DNA of 64,000 nt from contig NZ_CP021378.1 in the NCBI RefSeq assembly GCF_002215495.1, positions 2,852,764-2,916,763 of the forward strand, in the 5' to 3' direction. Numbering within the stretch: the stretch's first letter is position 1; every line of letters starts with the position of its first letter. The stretch is from Porphyrobacter sp. CACIAM 03H1. Its GTDB lineage: Bacteria; Pseudomonadota; Alphaproteobacteria; Sphingomonadales; Sphingomonadaceae. The translations under genes were made by a program, and so were the position numbers. Below the pieces are notes generated by a model. The model made no database searches. It was given only the letters and a program-made list of their open reading frames with translations, and was not told where the DNA came from. Shown piece by piece: positions 20,137 through 29,223 of this stretch.

Positions 20137-21140
20137 GCCCGGTCGGCGTCATCGGCGCAGGGGCATGGGGCACGGCGCTCGCGCAGATGCTGGCGAGCGA
20201 CGGGCGCGAGGTCGTGCTCTGGGCTTACGAGACCGAGGTGGTGCAGGCGATAAACGCGGATCGCCGCAACCCGCTCTACCTGCCCTCCGCCACCCTCGCC
20301 CCGAGCATCCGTGCGACCGGCGACCTCGGCGAACTGGCCGGGATCGGCACGGTGCTGGTGGTGACGCCCGCGCAGGTGCTGGGCAAGGTGCTCTCGGGCC
20401 TTTCCGAAGCCCCGCGCGATCTGGTGCTGTGCTCCAAGGGGATCGAGGCGGGCACCGGCCGCTTGATGAACGACGTCGCGCGCGAGGCCGCACCCGGCAG
20501 CGCGGTCGCGGTGCTCTCCGGCCCGACCTTCGCGCACGAGGTTGCCGCAGGCCTTCCGACCGCGGTGACGCTGGCGTGCAGCGGCGGGCGCGCGCAGTGG
20601 GAACGCCTCGCGCCCGCCATCGCGCGGCCCGCCTTCCGGCCCTACTACTCCGACGACGTGACCGGCGCGGAGATCGGCGGGGCGGTCAAGAACGTGCTCG
20701 CCATCGCCTGCGGGGTGGTGGAGGGCCTTGCGCTCGGCCAGAACGCGCGCGCCGCGATCATCTCGCGCGGTTTTGCCGAGATGCTGCGCTTCGGCGAGGC
20801 GCTGGGGGCCGAGGCCGAGACGCTGTCGGGCCTGTGCGGGCTCGGCGATCTGGTGCTGACCTGCTCCTCGACCTCGAGCCGCAATTTCAGCCTCGGCAAG
20901 GCGCTGGGCGAAGGCGCGCGCGCCGCCGACCTGATGGCCGATCGGCGCACCGTGGCGGAGGGCGCCTTCACCGCCCCCGTCCTCGCCGATCTTGCCGCCG
21001 CGCGCGGGATCGCCATGCCGATCGTCGATGCGGTGGACGCGATCCTCAAGGGCGCCGGGGCGCGCGCGGTGGTCGCCGCGCTGCTCGCCCGCCCCTTGCG
21101 CGCCGAGCTCGAAAGCGATGCCGGAGACCTCGGCGCGTGA
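20133..21140 (+). CDS. gpsA: NAD(P)-dependent glycerol-3-phosphate dehydrogenase
   Basis: GpsA (335 residues) reduces dihydroxyacetone phosphate to sn-glycerol-3-phosphate for phospholipid synthesis. The Rossmann motif [16 protein letters not shown] is at the N-terminus, [17 protein letters not shown] is central, and [18 protein letters not shown] carries the catalytic Lys. Start and stop both overlap the neighbours (ATGA with tsaD, GTGA with the flippase), so the three genes form one translationally coupled unit. Confidence 0.97.
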   Translation: MSPVGVIGAGAWGTALAQMLASDGREVVLWAYETEVVQAINADRRNPLYLPSATLAPSIRATGDLGELAGIGTVLVVTPAQVLGKVLSGLSEAPRDLVLCSKGIEAGTGRLMNDVAREAAPGSAVAVLSGPTFAHEVAAGLPTAVTLACSGGRAQWERLAPAIARPAFRPYYSDDVTGAEIGGAVKNVLAIACGVVEGLALGQNARAAIISRGFAEMLRFGEALGAEAETLSGLCGLGDLVLTCSSTSSRNFSLGKALGEGARAADLMADRRTVAEGAFTAPVLADLAAARGIAMPIVDAVDAILKGAGARAVVAALLARPLRAELESDAGDLGA

Positions 21141-22666
21141 CCACCCAAAGCACGGCAGCACCGGGGGACGGCGACGATCTCGCGCAGCTCGCCAAGGGCG
21201 GGCGGACGAACACGCTGGGCTTCGTCATCCGCCTGATCGCGCGCATCCCCTTCCTTGTCATCGCCACCCGCCTCTACGGGGCCGAGGCGCTCGGGCGCTT
21301 CGCCTCGGCGCTGGTGCTGATCGAGATCGTCGCCCTGCTCTGCTCGCTGGGCGAGAAGCGCGGGCTTGCGCAACGCCTGTCGGAAGGGGCGGGCGAGAAC
21401 CGCAGCGCCGAGACCAATCTCGTCTATGACGGCATCCTGCTGGCGCTGCTCTACTCTGCCGTCGCGGCGGGCGTGCTGCTGGTGTTCCCCGAACCGATGT
21501 TCCCCAACGGGATGAACAGCGAGTGGGATATCTGGCTGGTCGCCACCATCCCCGCCTTCGCCGTTACCGAGATCCTGCTCGCGGCGCAGGCCTACCGCTT
21601 CGACATCGCCACCACCGTGCGCGCGCGGGCGGTGGTGGAGCCGTGGACCATCTCGATCGGGGCGGGGGTGTTCTTCTTCATCCCCGCGACGCGCGAGGCG
21701 GGGCTGGCGCTGGCCTTCATCGCCTCGATCTATGCCGGGCTCCTGACCGCGCTGTGGCCCTTCCTGCGCTCCTACGGCCTGCCGCGGGGGTGGCAGCCGC
21801 AGGGCCGCGCGATGCTCTCCATGTCGGCCCGCGCCTTCCCGATCGTCGGCGCCGACGCGATCGAGCGGGGCACGCGGCTGCTCGACATCTTCATCCTCGG
21901 CCTTTTCGCCCCGCCGCAGGCGGTGGGGATCTACTACGCCGCACAGCAGATCGCCTCGCTGCCGCAAAAGCTCAAGACCAGCTTCGAGCCGATCCTCTCG
22001 CCGGTCATCACCAAGAACCTGCGCGTCGGCAACATGGAGGCGATCGCCGCGCAGGTGCGGCAGGTGGGGTTCTGGATCATCGCCGTCCAGCTCGGCATCG
22101 CGCTGGTGCTGGGCGTGCCGGGCGAGGCGGTGATGGGGCTGTGGGGGCCGGATTACGTCGCGGGCACCGGCGCGCTCGCCTTCCTGCTCGCCGCCGAGGT
22201 CGCCGCCTCGATGGCGGTCGTCTCGGAAAGCGTGCTGGTCTACATCGCGCGCAAGCGCAACCTAGCCATTTCGGTCGCGATCATCGCGCTCCAGGCGACG
22301 CTCACCATTGCGCTGATCAAGGCAGCGGATGCCTATGGCCTCGGCAAGGGCTACGAGGCCGCGAGCGCCGCAGGCGCGCTGCTGGTCGCGCTCGCCACCT
22401 CCAGCCTCGTCAAGGCGCTGTTGCTGAAGCGCCTGCTCAAGGCCCCCGTCTCCAACTGGCGCTGGGCGCTGGTCTATGCCGCCGCACCTGCCGTGGTGGT
22501 GGGATACGCCTTCACCTGGGCGCCCGAATGGGTCGAGCTCGTCATCGGCGTCCCCGCAATCCTCGGCACCTACGCGCTCGTGATCTGGCGGCGAGGCTTC
22601 GGCGAGGCGGACAAGGCGCTGTTCCGCAAGCAGGTGGTGCCCGATCCCGAGACCGACCTCGCCTAG
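21137..22666 (+). CDS. Oligosaccharide flippase / polysaccharide biosynthesis protein
   Basis: This 509-residue polytopic inner-membrane protein has about 12-14 hydrophobic helices and the look of the MOP flippase superfamily (Wzx/RfbX-like). An early segment reads GRTNTLGFVIRLIARIPFLV. It probably flips a lipid-linked sugar across the membrane for surface polysaccharide. No glycosyltransferases are adjacent, so the substrate is open. The start is GTG, overlapping the gpsA stop. Confidence 0.8.
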   Translation: MTTQSTAAPGDGDDLAQLAKGGRTNTLGFVIRLIARIPFLVIATRLYGAEALGRFASALVLIEIVALLCSLGEKRGLAQRLSEGAGENRSAETNLVYDGILLALLYSAVAAGVLLVFPEPMFPNGMNSEWDIWLVATIPAFAVTEILLAAQAYRFDIATTVRARAVVEPWTISIGAGVFFFIPATREAGLALAFIASIYAGLLTALWPFLRSYGLPRGWQPQGRAMLSMSARAFPIVGADAIERGTRLLDIFILGLFAPPQAVGIYYAAQQIASLPQKLKTSFEPILSPVITKNLRVGNMEAIAAQVRQVGFWIIAVQLGIALVLGVPGEAVMGLWGPDYVAGTGALAFLLAAEVAASMAVVSESVLVYIARKRNLAISVAIIALQATLTIALIKAADAYGLGKGYEAASAAGALLVALATSSLVKALLLKRLLKAPVSNWRWALVYAAAPAVVVGYAFTWAPEWVELVIGVPAILGTYALVIWRRGFGEADKALFRKQVVPDPETDLA

Positions 22667-22760
22667 CGCCGCGCCACGAAAACCAACCTCGCGCTTGGGC
22701 GCGGCCCCACCAGCCTGCTAAAGCGCGCGACTCACGCAGACCATCCGGAAAGCAACGCCC

Positions 22761-23369
22761 ATGATCTCCGCCGACATCGCCTCCTATCTGCCGCTGATCC
22801 TGATCGGCCTCGCCGTGCTGGTGTTCGTCATCTGGCTGATCGCGCGCGGCGGGCGCAAGGCGCGGGTGGTGGAGGACGACAGCGCCCCCGGCATCGCGCG
22901 CGACGTGCTTGCCGAAGGCGCCGCACCGGCCCCGCGCAACCAGGCGCTGATCGATGCGCCGCGCGCCATCGACATCATCCAGGGCCCGCTCTCGGCAGCC
23001 GCCAACGCCCAGCCGACCGCCGCCGCCCCGCTCGGCACCGATGCGGAAGCCGGGCCCGAGATTGCCCCGGCCCCCGCACCCGAGCCGGAGCCCGCCCCCG
23101 CGCCTTCGCCCGCCGCCACGCCCGGCGCGGGCGACGACCTTACCCGGATCAAGGGCCTCGGCCCCAAGATCGCCGCGCTGCTCGGCGAATTCGGGATCAC
23201 CACCTTCGCCCAGATCGCCGCATGGACGCCCGATGAGGTCGAGCGGATCGACGCGAAACTGGGGCGCTTCAGCGGACGGATCACCCGCGATCAATGGGTG
23301 GAACAGGCCAGGCTGCTCGCTGCCGGCGACGAGAGCACCTTTGCGGAACAATTCGGCAGGAACGGATAA
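22761..23369 (+). CDS. Membrane-anchored helix-hairpin-helix protein
   Basis: This 202-residue protein has an N-terminal transmembrane helix (about 9-28, YLPLILIGLAVLVFVIWLIA) and a long Ala/Pro/Glu-rich linker (about 55-130). The C-terminal helix-hairpin-helix-like domain contains DDLTRIKGLGPKIAALLGEF and then FAQIAAWTPDEVERID. The same HhH module occurs at the end of some NADH dehydrogenase subunit E proteins and in small proteins annotated as Fen1-like nucleases. No catalytic residues are visible, so DNA binding or protein binding is more likely. The role is unknown. Confidence 0.75.
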   Translation: MISADIASYLPLILIGLAVLVFVIWLIARGGRKARVVEDDSAPGIARDVLAEGAAPAPRNQALIDAPRAIDIIQGPLSAAANAQPTAAAPLGTDAEAGPEIAPAPAPEPEPAPAPSPAATPGAGDDLTRIKGLGPKIAALLGEFGITTFAQIAAWTPDEVERIDAKLGRFSGRITRDQWVEQARLLAAGDESTFAEQFGRNG

Positions 23370-23443
23370 TATTACCGCAAGCTTGACGTCCAAACCGTGA
23401 TACACTCCCGCGATTGGGATTCGTTTGACGCGGGAGAGGACCG

Positions 23444-23800
23444 ATGGCCGTGCGTATCCTGGTGGCCGAAGACGAATTCGTGACCGCCTTCGACCTGTGC
23501 GACACCTTCGAGGAGGCAGGCTACGAGGTGGAAGGCCCGCACGCCGGGATCTGCTCGGCCATGCTCGCCTGCCAGAAGGAACGGCCCGATGTGGTGCTGC
23601 TCGATGTCGAACTGGCCGACGGGCTGACCTACGAACTGGCGCAGAAGCTGATCGACGATAACGTGCCGGTGATCCTCCATTCCGACCCGCACGAGGCGGG
23701 CGAACTGGCGATGCGCTTCCCGGGGGCCACGACCCTCGCCAAGCCCTGCCCGCCGGCCAAGCTGCTCGACACGGTAAGCCGCGCGCTGACACCGGCGTGA
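23444..23800 (+). CDS. Single-domain response regulator
   Basis: This 118-residue stand-alone receiver domain shows all expected residues: acidic pair in LVAEDEF, phospho-Asp in VVLLDVELADG, and the conserved Lys in LAKPCPP. There is no output domain, so it likely acts by protein contact, phosphate shuttling, or as a CheY/DivK-like switch. No kinase gene is adjacent. A purine-rich GGGAGAGGACCG leader before the ATG supports the start. Confidence 0.85.
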   Translation: MAVRILVAEDEFVTAFDLCDTFEEAGYEVEGPHAGICSAMLACQKERPDVVLLDVELADGLTYELAQKLIDDNVPVILHSDPHEAGELAMRFPGATTLAKPCPPAKLLDTVSRALTPA

Positions 23801-23897
23801 GCGGCTGAAGCGGTCCTCCGGCCGCCCCCGTGTGCGACCGGACGAACTTCGCAAGCGCGCCCTTGCCCCCCCGCCTCAACCCTGCGATGGCAGGCCC

Positions 23898-24548
23898 ATG
23901 AGCACGATGAGACTCTACGGCTATTTCCGCAGCTCGACCTCCTACCGCCTGCGCATCGCCCTCAACCTGAAGGGCCTCGCCTTCGAGAACGTGCCGGTCA
24001 ATCTCGTCACCGCAGAGAACAAGCAGGGCGGCTTCACCAGCCGCAATCCCTTCGGCTCGCTGCCGATGCTGGAGGCCGACGGGCGCGACCGGGCGCAGTC
24101 GATGGCGCTGCTCGAATGGCTGGACGAGGCCTATCCGCAAGCCCCCTTCCTCCCCCGCGACATCGAGGACCGCTATACCGTGCGCGAACTCGCCTACGGG
24201 ATCGCGACCGAGATCCACGCGGTGAACAACCTGCCGGTTCTCAAATACCTCAAGGACCCGCTCGGCCACACGCAGGACGAGATCGACGTCTGGTATCGCA
24301 CCTGGCTGAAGCGCACGCTCGATCCGGTCGAGGCGCGACTGGCGCAGATCGGGACCGGCGATTTCCTCCACGGCGATGCGCCCGGCCTGTTCGAGATCGT
24401 GCTGGTGCCCCAGCTCTATAATGCGCGGCGCTTTGCCTACGACCTGTCGGCGAGCCCGCACCTCACCCGCATCGAGGCCGCCTGCCTCGCCCTGCCCGCC
24501 TTCGCCGCGGCGCATCCCGATGTTCAGGTCGATGCGCCGGGGCAGTGA
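23898..24548 (+). CDS. maiA: Maleylacetoacetate isomerase (zeta-class GST)
   Basis: This 216-residue zeta-class glutathione transferase has the characteristic glutathione-site segment YFRSSTSYRLRIALNLKG and the ENKQGGFTSRNPFGSLPMLE region. It isomerises maleylacetoacetate to fumarylacetoacetate in tyrosine/homogentisate breakdown. The next gene encodes the following enzyme, which supports the role. The ATG at 23898 is chosen because it is near the start of homologous proteins; a second ATG lies three codons downstream. The gene is separated from the hydrolase gene by a palindromic repeat. Confidence 0.9.
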   Translation: MSTMRLYGYFRSSTSYRLRIALNLKGLAFENVPVNLVTAENKQGGFTSRNPFGSLPMLEADGRDRAQSMALLEWLDEAYPQAPFLPRDIEDRYTVRELAYGIATEIHAVNNLPVLKYLKDPLGHTQDEIDVWYRTWLKRTLDPVEARLAQIGTGDFLHGDAPGLFEIVLVPQLYNARRFAYDLSASPHLTRIEAACLALPAFAAAHPDVQVDAPGQ

Positions 24549-24555
24549 ACCAGAC

Positions 24556-24646
24556 CCGTTCGCCCTGAGCTTGTCGAGGGGCCATCCTTTCCTGAAGGAT
24601 GCGGGACAGAAGAAAAACAGTGCTTCGACAAGCTCAGCACGAACGG
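24556..24646. repeat. Intergenic palindromic repeat (CCGTTCG family), copy 1
   Basis: Twenty-four-base arms (24556-24579 and 24623-24646) match at 21 of 24 positions when one is reversed and complemented. Each arm holds TGAGCTTGTCGA. A second hairpin, ATCCTT/AAGGAT, sits inside at 24584-24600. It has the same CCGTTCG/CGAACGG ends as the element at 45112-45176 and resembles palindromes that are numerous between genes in sphingomonads. Confidence 0.8.
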
Positions 24647-24665
24647 AAGTTTAGGAAGAAAGACG

Positions 24666-25676
24666 ATGAAACTTGCAACCCTCGACAACGGCACGCGCGA
24701 CGGCAGGCTGGTGGTGGTTTCGAAAGACCTCACCCGCTGCTGCGCCGCCGGTTACATCGCACCGACGCTGCAATATGCGCTCGACAATTGGGATCGGGTC
24801 GCACCCGAGCTCGAGGTGCTCGCCCGCGATGTCGAGCACGAGACGGTGCCCTGCGAACGGTTCCACGAACGCCAGGCCCACTCGCCCCTGCCACGCGCTT
24901 ACCAGTGGGCCGATGGCAGCGCCTACATCAACCACGTGGAACTCGTCCGGCAGGCGAGGGGCGCCAAGGTGCCTGACAGCTTCTACCACGATCCACTGAT
25001 GTATCAGGGCGGCTCGGACGCCTTCCTGCGCCCGCGGCAAGACATTCCGCTCGGCGACCCCGCATGGGGCTGCGACATGGAGGGCGAGATCGCCTGCATC
25101 ACCGGCGACGTGCCGATGGGCTGCACGCCCGAGGAAGCGGCGGGCCACATCCGCCTGCTGATGCTGGTCAACGACGTCAGCTTGCGCGGCCTGATCCCGG
25201 CGGAACTGGAAAAGGGCTTCGGCTTCTTCCAGTCCAAGCCCGCGAGCGCCTTCTCGCCGGTCGCGGTCACCCCCGACGAATTGGGCGATGCGTGGCGGGA
25301 CGCGCTCATCCACCTGCCGCTGATGGTCGACCTCAACGGCAAGCCCTTCGGCCGCGCCAATGCCGGGGTGGATGCGACCTTCAACCTCGCGCAGCTGGTC
25401 GCCCACGCCGCCAAGACCCGCAATCTGTGCGCCGGCACGATCATCGGCACCGGCACGATCTCGAACAAGGGCGCCGACGGCGGCCCGGGCCAGCCGGTGG
25501 CAGAGGGCGGCGCGGGCTATTCCTGCATCGCCGAGATCCGCATGATCGAGACGATCCGCGATGGAAAGCCGAGCACCCCGTTCATGCAGGCCGGCGACAC
25601 CGTGCGGATCGAGATGCGCGATGCGGCGAACCACTCGATCTTCGGCGCGATCGAGCAGCACGTCGTCGCGGTGTGA
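24666..25676 (+). CDS. Fumarylacetoacetate hydrolase family protein
   Basis: This 336-residue FAH-fold hydrolase probably cleaves fumarylacetoacetate to fumarate and acetoacetate, the last step of tyrosine catabolism, given the adjacent maiA. Metal-ligand acidic residues lie in WGCDMEGEIACITGDVP, and GTIIGTGTISNKGADGG is the conserved C-terminal core. The N-terminus (MKLATLDNGTRDGRLVVVSK) is the form found in the long bacterial FAH proteins. The homogentisate dioxygenase gene is not in this window. Confidence 0.9.
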   Translation: MKLATLDNGTRDGRLVVVSKDLTRCCAAGYIAPTLQYALDNWDRVAPELEVLARDVEHETVPCERFHERQAHSPLPRAYQWADGSAYINHVELVRQARGAKVPDSFYHDPLMYQGGSDAFLRPRQDIPLGDPAWGCDMEGEIACITGDVPMGCTPEEAAGHIRLLMLVNDVSLRGLIPAELEKGFGFFQSKPASAFSPVAVTPDELGDAWRDALIHLPLMVDLNGKPFGRANAGVDATFNLAQLVAHAAKTRNLCAGTIIGTGTISNKGADGGPGQPVAEGGAGYSCIAEIRMIETIRDGKPSTPFMQAGDTVRIEMRDAANHSIFGAIEQHVVAV

Positions 25677-25687
25677 CGTGCCGCTGC

Positions 25688-25709
25688 CGTCGCGCGGTCG
25701 TCGCGCGGT
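25688..25709. repeat. Short tandem repeat, two 11-base units
   Basis: Two identical copies of CGTCGCGCGGT lie back to back, followed by a partial third, in the gap between the fumarylacetoacetase and the dehydrogenase. It is likely slippage-prone spacer sequence with no obvious function. Confidence 0.6.
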
Positions 25710-25789
25710 CGTCGCCATGTCGTTGCAGCACCGTCCCGGGGGCATGATGCTCCGGAAATAGTCCCCTATCCAGCACGAGAGAACGCACC

Positions 25790-27241
25790 ATGACCACCTA
25801 CCCCGCCCTCAGGATGTTCATCGCCGGCCAGTGGATCGCCGATGGCGAGGCCGGCACGATGGAGGTGGTCAACCCCTCGACCGGGGCGGTGATCGGCCGG
25901 TGTCCCAAGGCCTCGACCGCCCAGCTCGACGCCGCGCTGAAGGCGGCGGGCGACGCCTTCCCTTCTTGGAGCGCCACCCCGGGAGCAGAGCGTCACGCGA
26001 TCCTGCGCCGCGCCGCCGACCTGCTGCGCGCGCGCGCCGAAAGCATCGCGCGGGTCATCACCGCCGAGATGGGCAAGCCCCGGGCGCAGGGCGTCGGCGA
26101 AATCCTCTCGGCCTGCGATACGATTGATTTTCTTGGCGAAGAGGCCAAGCGCCGGGGCGGGCGGCTTATCCCGACCCGGGGCAACCAGCTGCTGGCGCAG
26201 ATGGTGACCCACGAGCCGATCGGCCCCGCGGTGCTGCTCACGCCGTGGAACTTCCCCGTGAACCTCCCCGCCAAGAAGATCGCCGGCGCGCTCGCGGCGG
26301 GCTGCACCGCGATCTTCAAGCCGGCCGAGAACACCCCGGCCTCGGCGCAACTGCTGGTGGAGTGCTTCGTCGAGGCGGGGCTGCCCGAGGGCGTGCTCAA
26401 CCTCGTCCACGGCGACCCGGGCCCGATCGCCGAGCACCTCATCGCCTCGCCCGTGACCCGCAAGGTGAGCTTCACCGGATCGACCGCGATCGGCAAGCAG
26501 CTCGGTGCGCTCGCTGCCACCCACATGAAGCGCTTCGCTCCGGAGCTCGGCGGCCATGCCCCTGTCATCGTGAGCAAGAATGCCGATCTCGCGCGGGCCG
26601 TGGCGATGTGCGCGACGACCAAGTTCCGCAACGCCGGACAGGTCTGCGTCTCGCCCACACGGTTCCTGGTGGCGAAGGAGGTCTACGACGAATTCGTCGC
26701 CGAATTCGCCGCCCGCACGAGCAGGATCAAGGTCGGCGATCCCGGCGCAGACGACAGCGTCGACATGGGCCCCCTCGCCCACGCCCGGCGCGTGGCGGCG
26801 ATGGAGCAGGTGGTCGCCGACGCCGGCGGCAACCGCGGCGAGGTGGTCACCGGCGGCTCGGCGATCGCCGGGCAGGGCTTCTTCTTCCAGCCGACGGTGA
26901 TCGCCAACCCGGCGCCCGACAGCCGCTTCATGATCGAGGAGCCCTTCGGCCCGGTCGCCGGGATCGTCCCCTTCGACGACATCGCCGATGCCGTGCGGAT
27001 CGCCAATTCGCTGCGCTATGGCCTTGCCGCCTATGCCTTTTCCGCCGATCTCGACGAGGCGCACGCGCTCGGCCGGGCCTTGCGCGCGGGGATGGTGGGG
27101 ATCAACCAGCTGATCGTCTCGTCGCCCGAAACCCCCTTTGGCGGGGTCGGCGACAGCGGCTTCGGATCGGAAGGCGGCGAGGAAGGCTATCTCGCCTTCA
27201 CCGACACCAAGCTCGTCATGCTGGCCAAGGCCGGCGGCTGA
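25790..27241 (+). CDS. NAD(P)-dependent aldehyde dehydrogenase, succinate-semialdehyde type
   Basis: This 483-residue aldehyde dehydrogenase has the catalytic Glu region FAPELGGHAPVIVSKNADL and the catalytic Cys in FRNAGQVCVSPTRFLV. The cofactor loop SFTGSTAIGKQL is present. The family signature and the C-terminal SPETPFGGVGDSGFGSEGG are closest to succinate-semialdehyde dehydrogenases (GabD/Sad), but related ALDHs share them, so the substrate is a best guess. The gene is convergent with the next one; a gap of about 270 bases follows in which I see no gene or clear terminator. Confidence 0.82.
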   Translation: MTTYPALRMFIAGQWIADGEAGTMEVVNPSTGAVIGRCPKASTAQLDAALKAAGDAFPSWSATPGAERHAILRRAADLLRARAESIARVITAEMGKPRAQGVGEILSACDTIDFLGEEAKRRGGRLIPTRGNQLLAQMVTHEPIGPAVLLTPWNFPVNLPAKKIAGALAAGCTAIFKPAENTPASAQLLVECFVEAGLPEGVLNLVHGDPGPIAEHLIASPVTRKVSFTGSTAIGKQLGALAATHMKRFAPELGGHAPVIVSKNADLARAVAMCATTKFRNAGQVCVSPTRFLVAKEVYDEFVAEFAARTSRIKVGDPGADDSVDMGPLAHARRVAAMEQVVADAGGNRGEVVTGGSAIAGQGFFFQPTVIANPAPDSRFMIEEPFGPVAGIVPFDDIADAVRIANSLRYGLAAYAFSADLDEAHALGRALRAGMVGINQLIVSSPETPFGGVGDSGFGSEGGEEGYLAFTDTKLVMLAKAGG

Positions 27242-27510
27242 CCGGCTGCCCGCTTCAGCCGATGAGGCTGGCGATACGCGCCAGGATCGACGACCGCCGT
27301 TGCATGGGCTGAATCCGCCCATATCGCGCGCGGCGCGAATGTTCGTCCTGGATACACACGGTGCGGCGCATGGGATCCGGCCCACTGGACCAGATGGTCG
27401 GTCTTGCCATCGATCGCGTCCCCGATTCGGTGGTTGTTATGCGGGCAATTTACCAGCAAGCCTGTGGAAAACACAGACCGAATGTGGTTAACGCTCTTGC
27501 ATTGTCCGAT

Positions 27511-28677
27511 TCATCGGTCGGTCCGCCGGCCACCCGCCGCACGAACATCCGCAAGGGTCGGATAACCGTTAACGGCCATCAGGAGATCGGCCTCGGCGAG
27601 GATCGATCTTAACACCCAGGCCGCGCCCTCGGCCCCGCCAAGCGCGAGTCCGTAGGTGTAGGGCCGCCCCACCCCGACCGCCCGCGCCCCGAGCGCCAGC
27701 GCCTTCACCGCGTCAGTGCCGGATCGCACGCCGCTGTCGAACAGCACCGGGGTGTCGCCCGCAGCCGCGACGACATCGGCGAGCAGGTCGATGGTGGCGA
27801 TACCCCCGTTCGCCTGCCGCCCGCCGTGGTTCGAGCAGTAGATCGCATCCGCCCCGGTATCGACCGCGCGGCGCGCGTCATCGGGGTGGCAGATGCCCTT
27901 GAGGACGATGGGGAGCTTCGTCACCGACTTGAACCACGCCATGTCGTCCCAGGTCAGCACCTGCCCGAAGGTGGCCGCCCAGGTGAAGATCGCCGCCGCC
28001 GGGTCCTCCTCGGGCGGCCGCGCGAGCAGCGAGCGGAACACCGGATCGCAGAAGTAGTTCTGCAGCACCTTGCCGCGCAGCTGGGGGAAGTTCGATGCGT
28101 TGAGATCGCGCGGGCGCCAGCCCGTCACCCAGGTGTCGAGCGTCACCACCAGCGCGCTGTAGCCCGCGTCCTCGGCGCGGCGGATCAGGCTTTCCGCGAG
28201 TTCCCTGTTCTTGGGCGTGTAGAGCTGGAACCAGGCGGGCGTGTCGCCGCAGGCGACCTTCACGTCCTCGAGCGGATCGTTCGCTAGGGTCGAGGCGCAG
28301 AAGGGCACCCCGGTCAAAGCCGAAGCGCGGGCGGCGGCCACGTCGCCGTGCCGGTCCTGCGAGGCCTCGCCGTTGAGGCCGATGGGGGCCATGAACAGCG
28401 GGGTCGGATAGCGGTGGCCGAACAGTTCGATCGAGAGATCGCGCACCGAGCAATCGACCATCATGCGCGGCACCATGCCCCAGTGATGGAAGGCCCTGGC
28501 GTTCTGGTCCTGCGTGTGTTCGTCGCCGCAGCCGCCAGCGACATAATTGGTCAGGCTCGGCCCCAGCGCCTCGTGCGCGCGCTTTTCCAGCGTGGCGAAA
28601 TCGACCGGCCAGGTGGGCAGGATGCCCTTGAGGCCGGCATTGTAGATCTCGTTCTGCATCGCGCCGAAATAGGTCAT
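27511..28677 (-). CDS. FMN-dependent alpha-hydroxyacid oxidising enzyme (lactate 2-monooxygenase-like)
   Basis: This 388-residue FMN enzyme is of the glycolate oxidase/lactate monooxygenase family. Catalytic and FMN residues lie in CSNHGGRQANGG (active His and Arg) and DSGVRSGTDAVKALALGARA. The N-terminal FATLEKRAHEALGPSLTNYV and the segment AGGCGDEHTQDQNARAF resemble lactate 2-monooxygenases rather than glycolate oxidase. It probably oxidises L-lactate or a related 2-hydroxyacid with O2. The start is MTYFGAMQNEI; the neighbouring genes do not indicate a pathway. Confidence 0.82.
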   Translation of the reverse strand: MTYFGAMQNEIYNAGLKGILPTWPVDFATLEKRAHEALGPSLTNYVAGGCGDEHTQDQNARAFHHWGMVPRMMVDCSVRDLSIELFGHRYPTPLFMAPIGLNGEASQDRHGDVAAARASALTGVPFCASTLANDPLEDVKVACGDTPAWFQLYTPKNRELAESLIRRAEDAGYSALVVTLDTWVTGWRPRDLNASNFPQLRGKVLQNYFCDPVFRSLLARPPEEDPAAAIFTWAATFGQVLTWDDMAWFKSVTKLPIVLKGICHPDDARRAVDTGADAIYCSNHGGRQANGGIATIDLLADVVAAAGDTPVLFDSGVRSGTDAVKALALGARAVGVGRPYTYGLALGGAEGAAWVLRSILAEADLLMAVNGYPTLADVRAAGGRRTDR

Positions 28678-28747
28678 GGCGTGTGGTCTCTCCCGTCTCT
28701 CTCGGGCGGGAATTCAGACCATCGACCCCGATCGGGCAAGCGGTTTT

Positions 28748-29092
28748 TCAGGCGAACAGGCGCTGGAGCCGGGGCCGGACCTTGAGGAAGCGGAGATAGG
28801 CCGCCTCGAGCATACCCAGCACCACTGGCGAGCGCGCCGCCAACCCGAGCGGGCGCAGCAGCGGAATGGCGCGCCACATCGCCGCGAAGGCCGCCGCGCC
28901 CGAGTGGATCACGCCGTCCTCCTCGGCATGGAACCGGGCTAGCAATGTCGCGCGGTCGAGGGGACAGGAGGGTTCGGCTCCTTGCGCCACGTCCACGAAG
29001 GTTATGCGTCCGCCCCGGTCCAATCGCCGCATCACCGCGATCTCGCGCAGGCAGAGTGGGCAGGCGCCGTCGTACCAGACCTTGACGCTCAC
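28748..29092 (-). CDS. DCC-family thiol-disulfide oxidoreductase-like protein (DUF393)
   Basis: This 114-residue small protein opens with [19 protein letters not shown], the DxxCxxC motif that names the DCC family (thioredoxin-like fold). The function is unknown; redox chemistry is inferred from the CxxC. It overlaps the DUF2474 gene by four bases (GTGA) and is the last gene of the cytochrome bd operon, which suggests a part in oxidase assembly or redox repair. The start is GTG. Confidence 0.78.
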   Translation of the reverse strand: MSVKVWYDGACPLCLREIAVMRRLDRGGRITFVDVAQGAEPSCPLDRATLLARFHAEEDGVIHSGAAAFAAMWRAIPLLRPLGLAARSPVVLGMLEAAYLRFLKVRPRLQRLFA

Positions 29093-29223
29093 GGCGCAAT
29101 CCACAGGCGGATGATGTAGGCGACCGCCCCCAGCACCGCGACGCTGGCCGCCCAGATGCCCGCCATCCAGAGCAGACGCTTCCACAGCGGGCCTTCGGGC
29201 TCCCTCTCGGGAGGCGCAAGCAT
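29089..29223 (-). CDS. DUF2474 small membrane protein of the bd oxidase
   Basis: This 44-residue peptide has a basic, proline-rich start and a single helix ([21 protein letters not shown]). DUF2474 proteins are the small subunit partners of CIO-type cytochrome bd oxidases, comparable in role to CydX. The stop of cydB and this ATG share one base (TGATG), and its own stop overlaps the DCC gene. Its shortness and single helix match the family. Confidence 0.85.
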   Translation of the reverse strand: MLAPPEREPEGPLWKRLLWMAGIWAASVAVLGAVAYIIRLWIAP

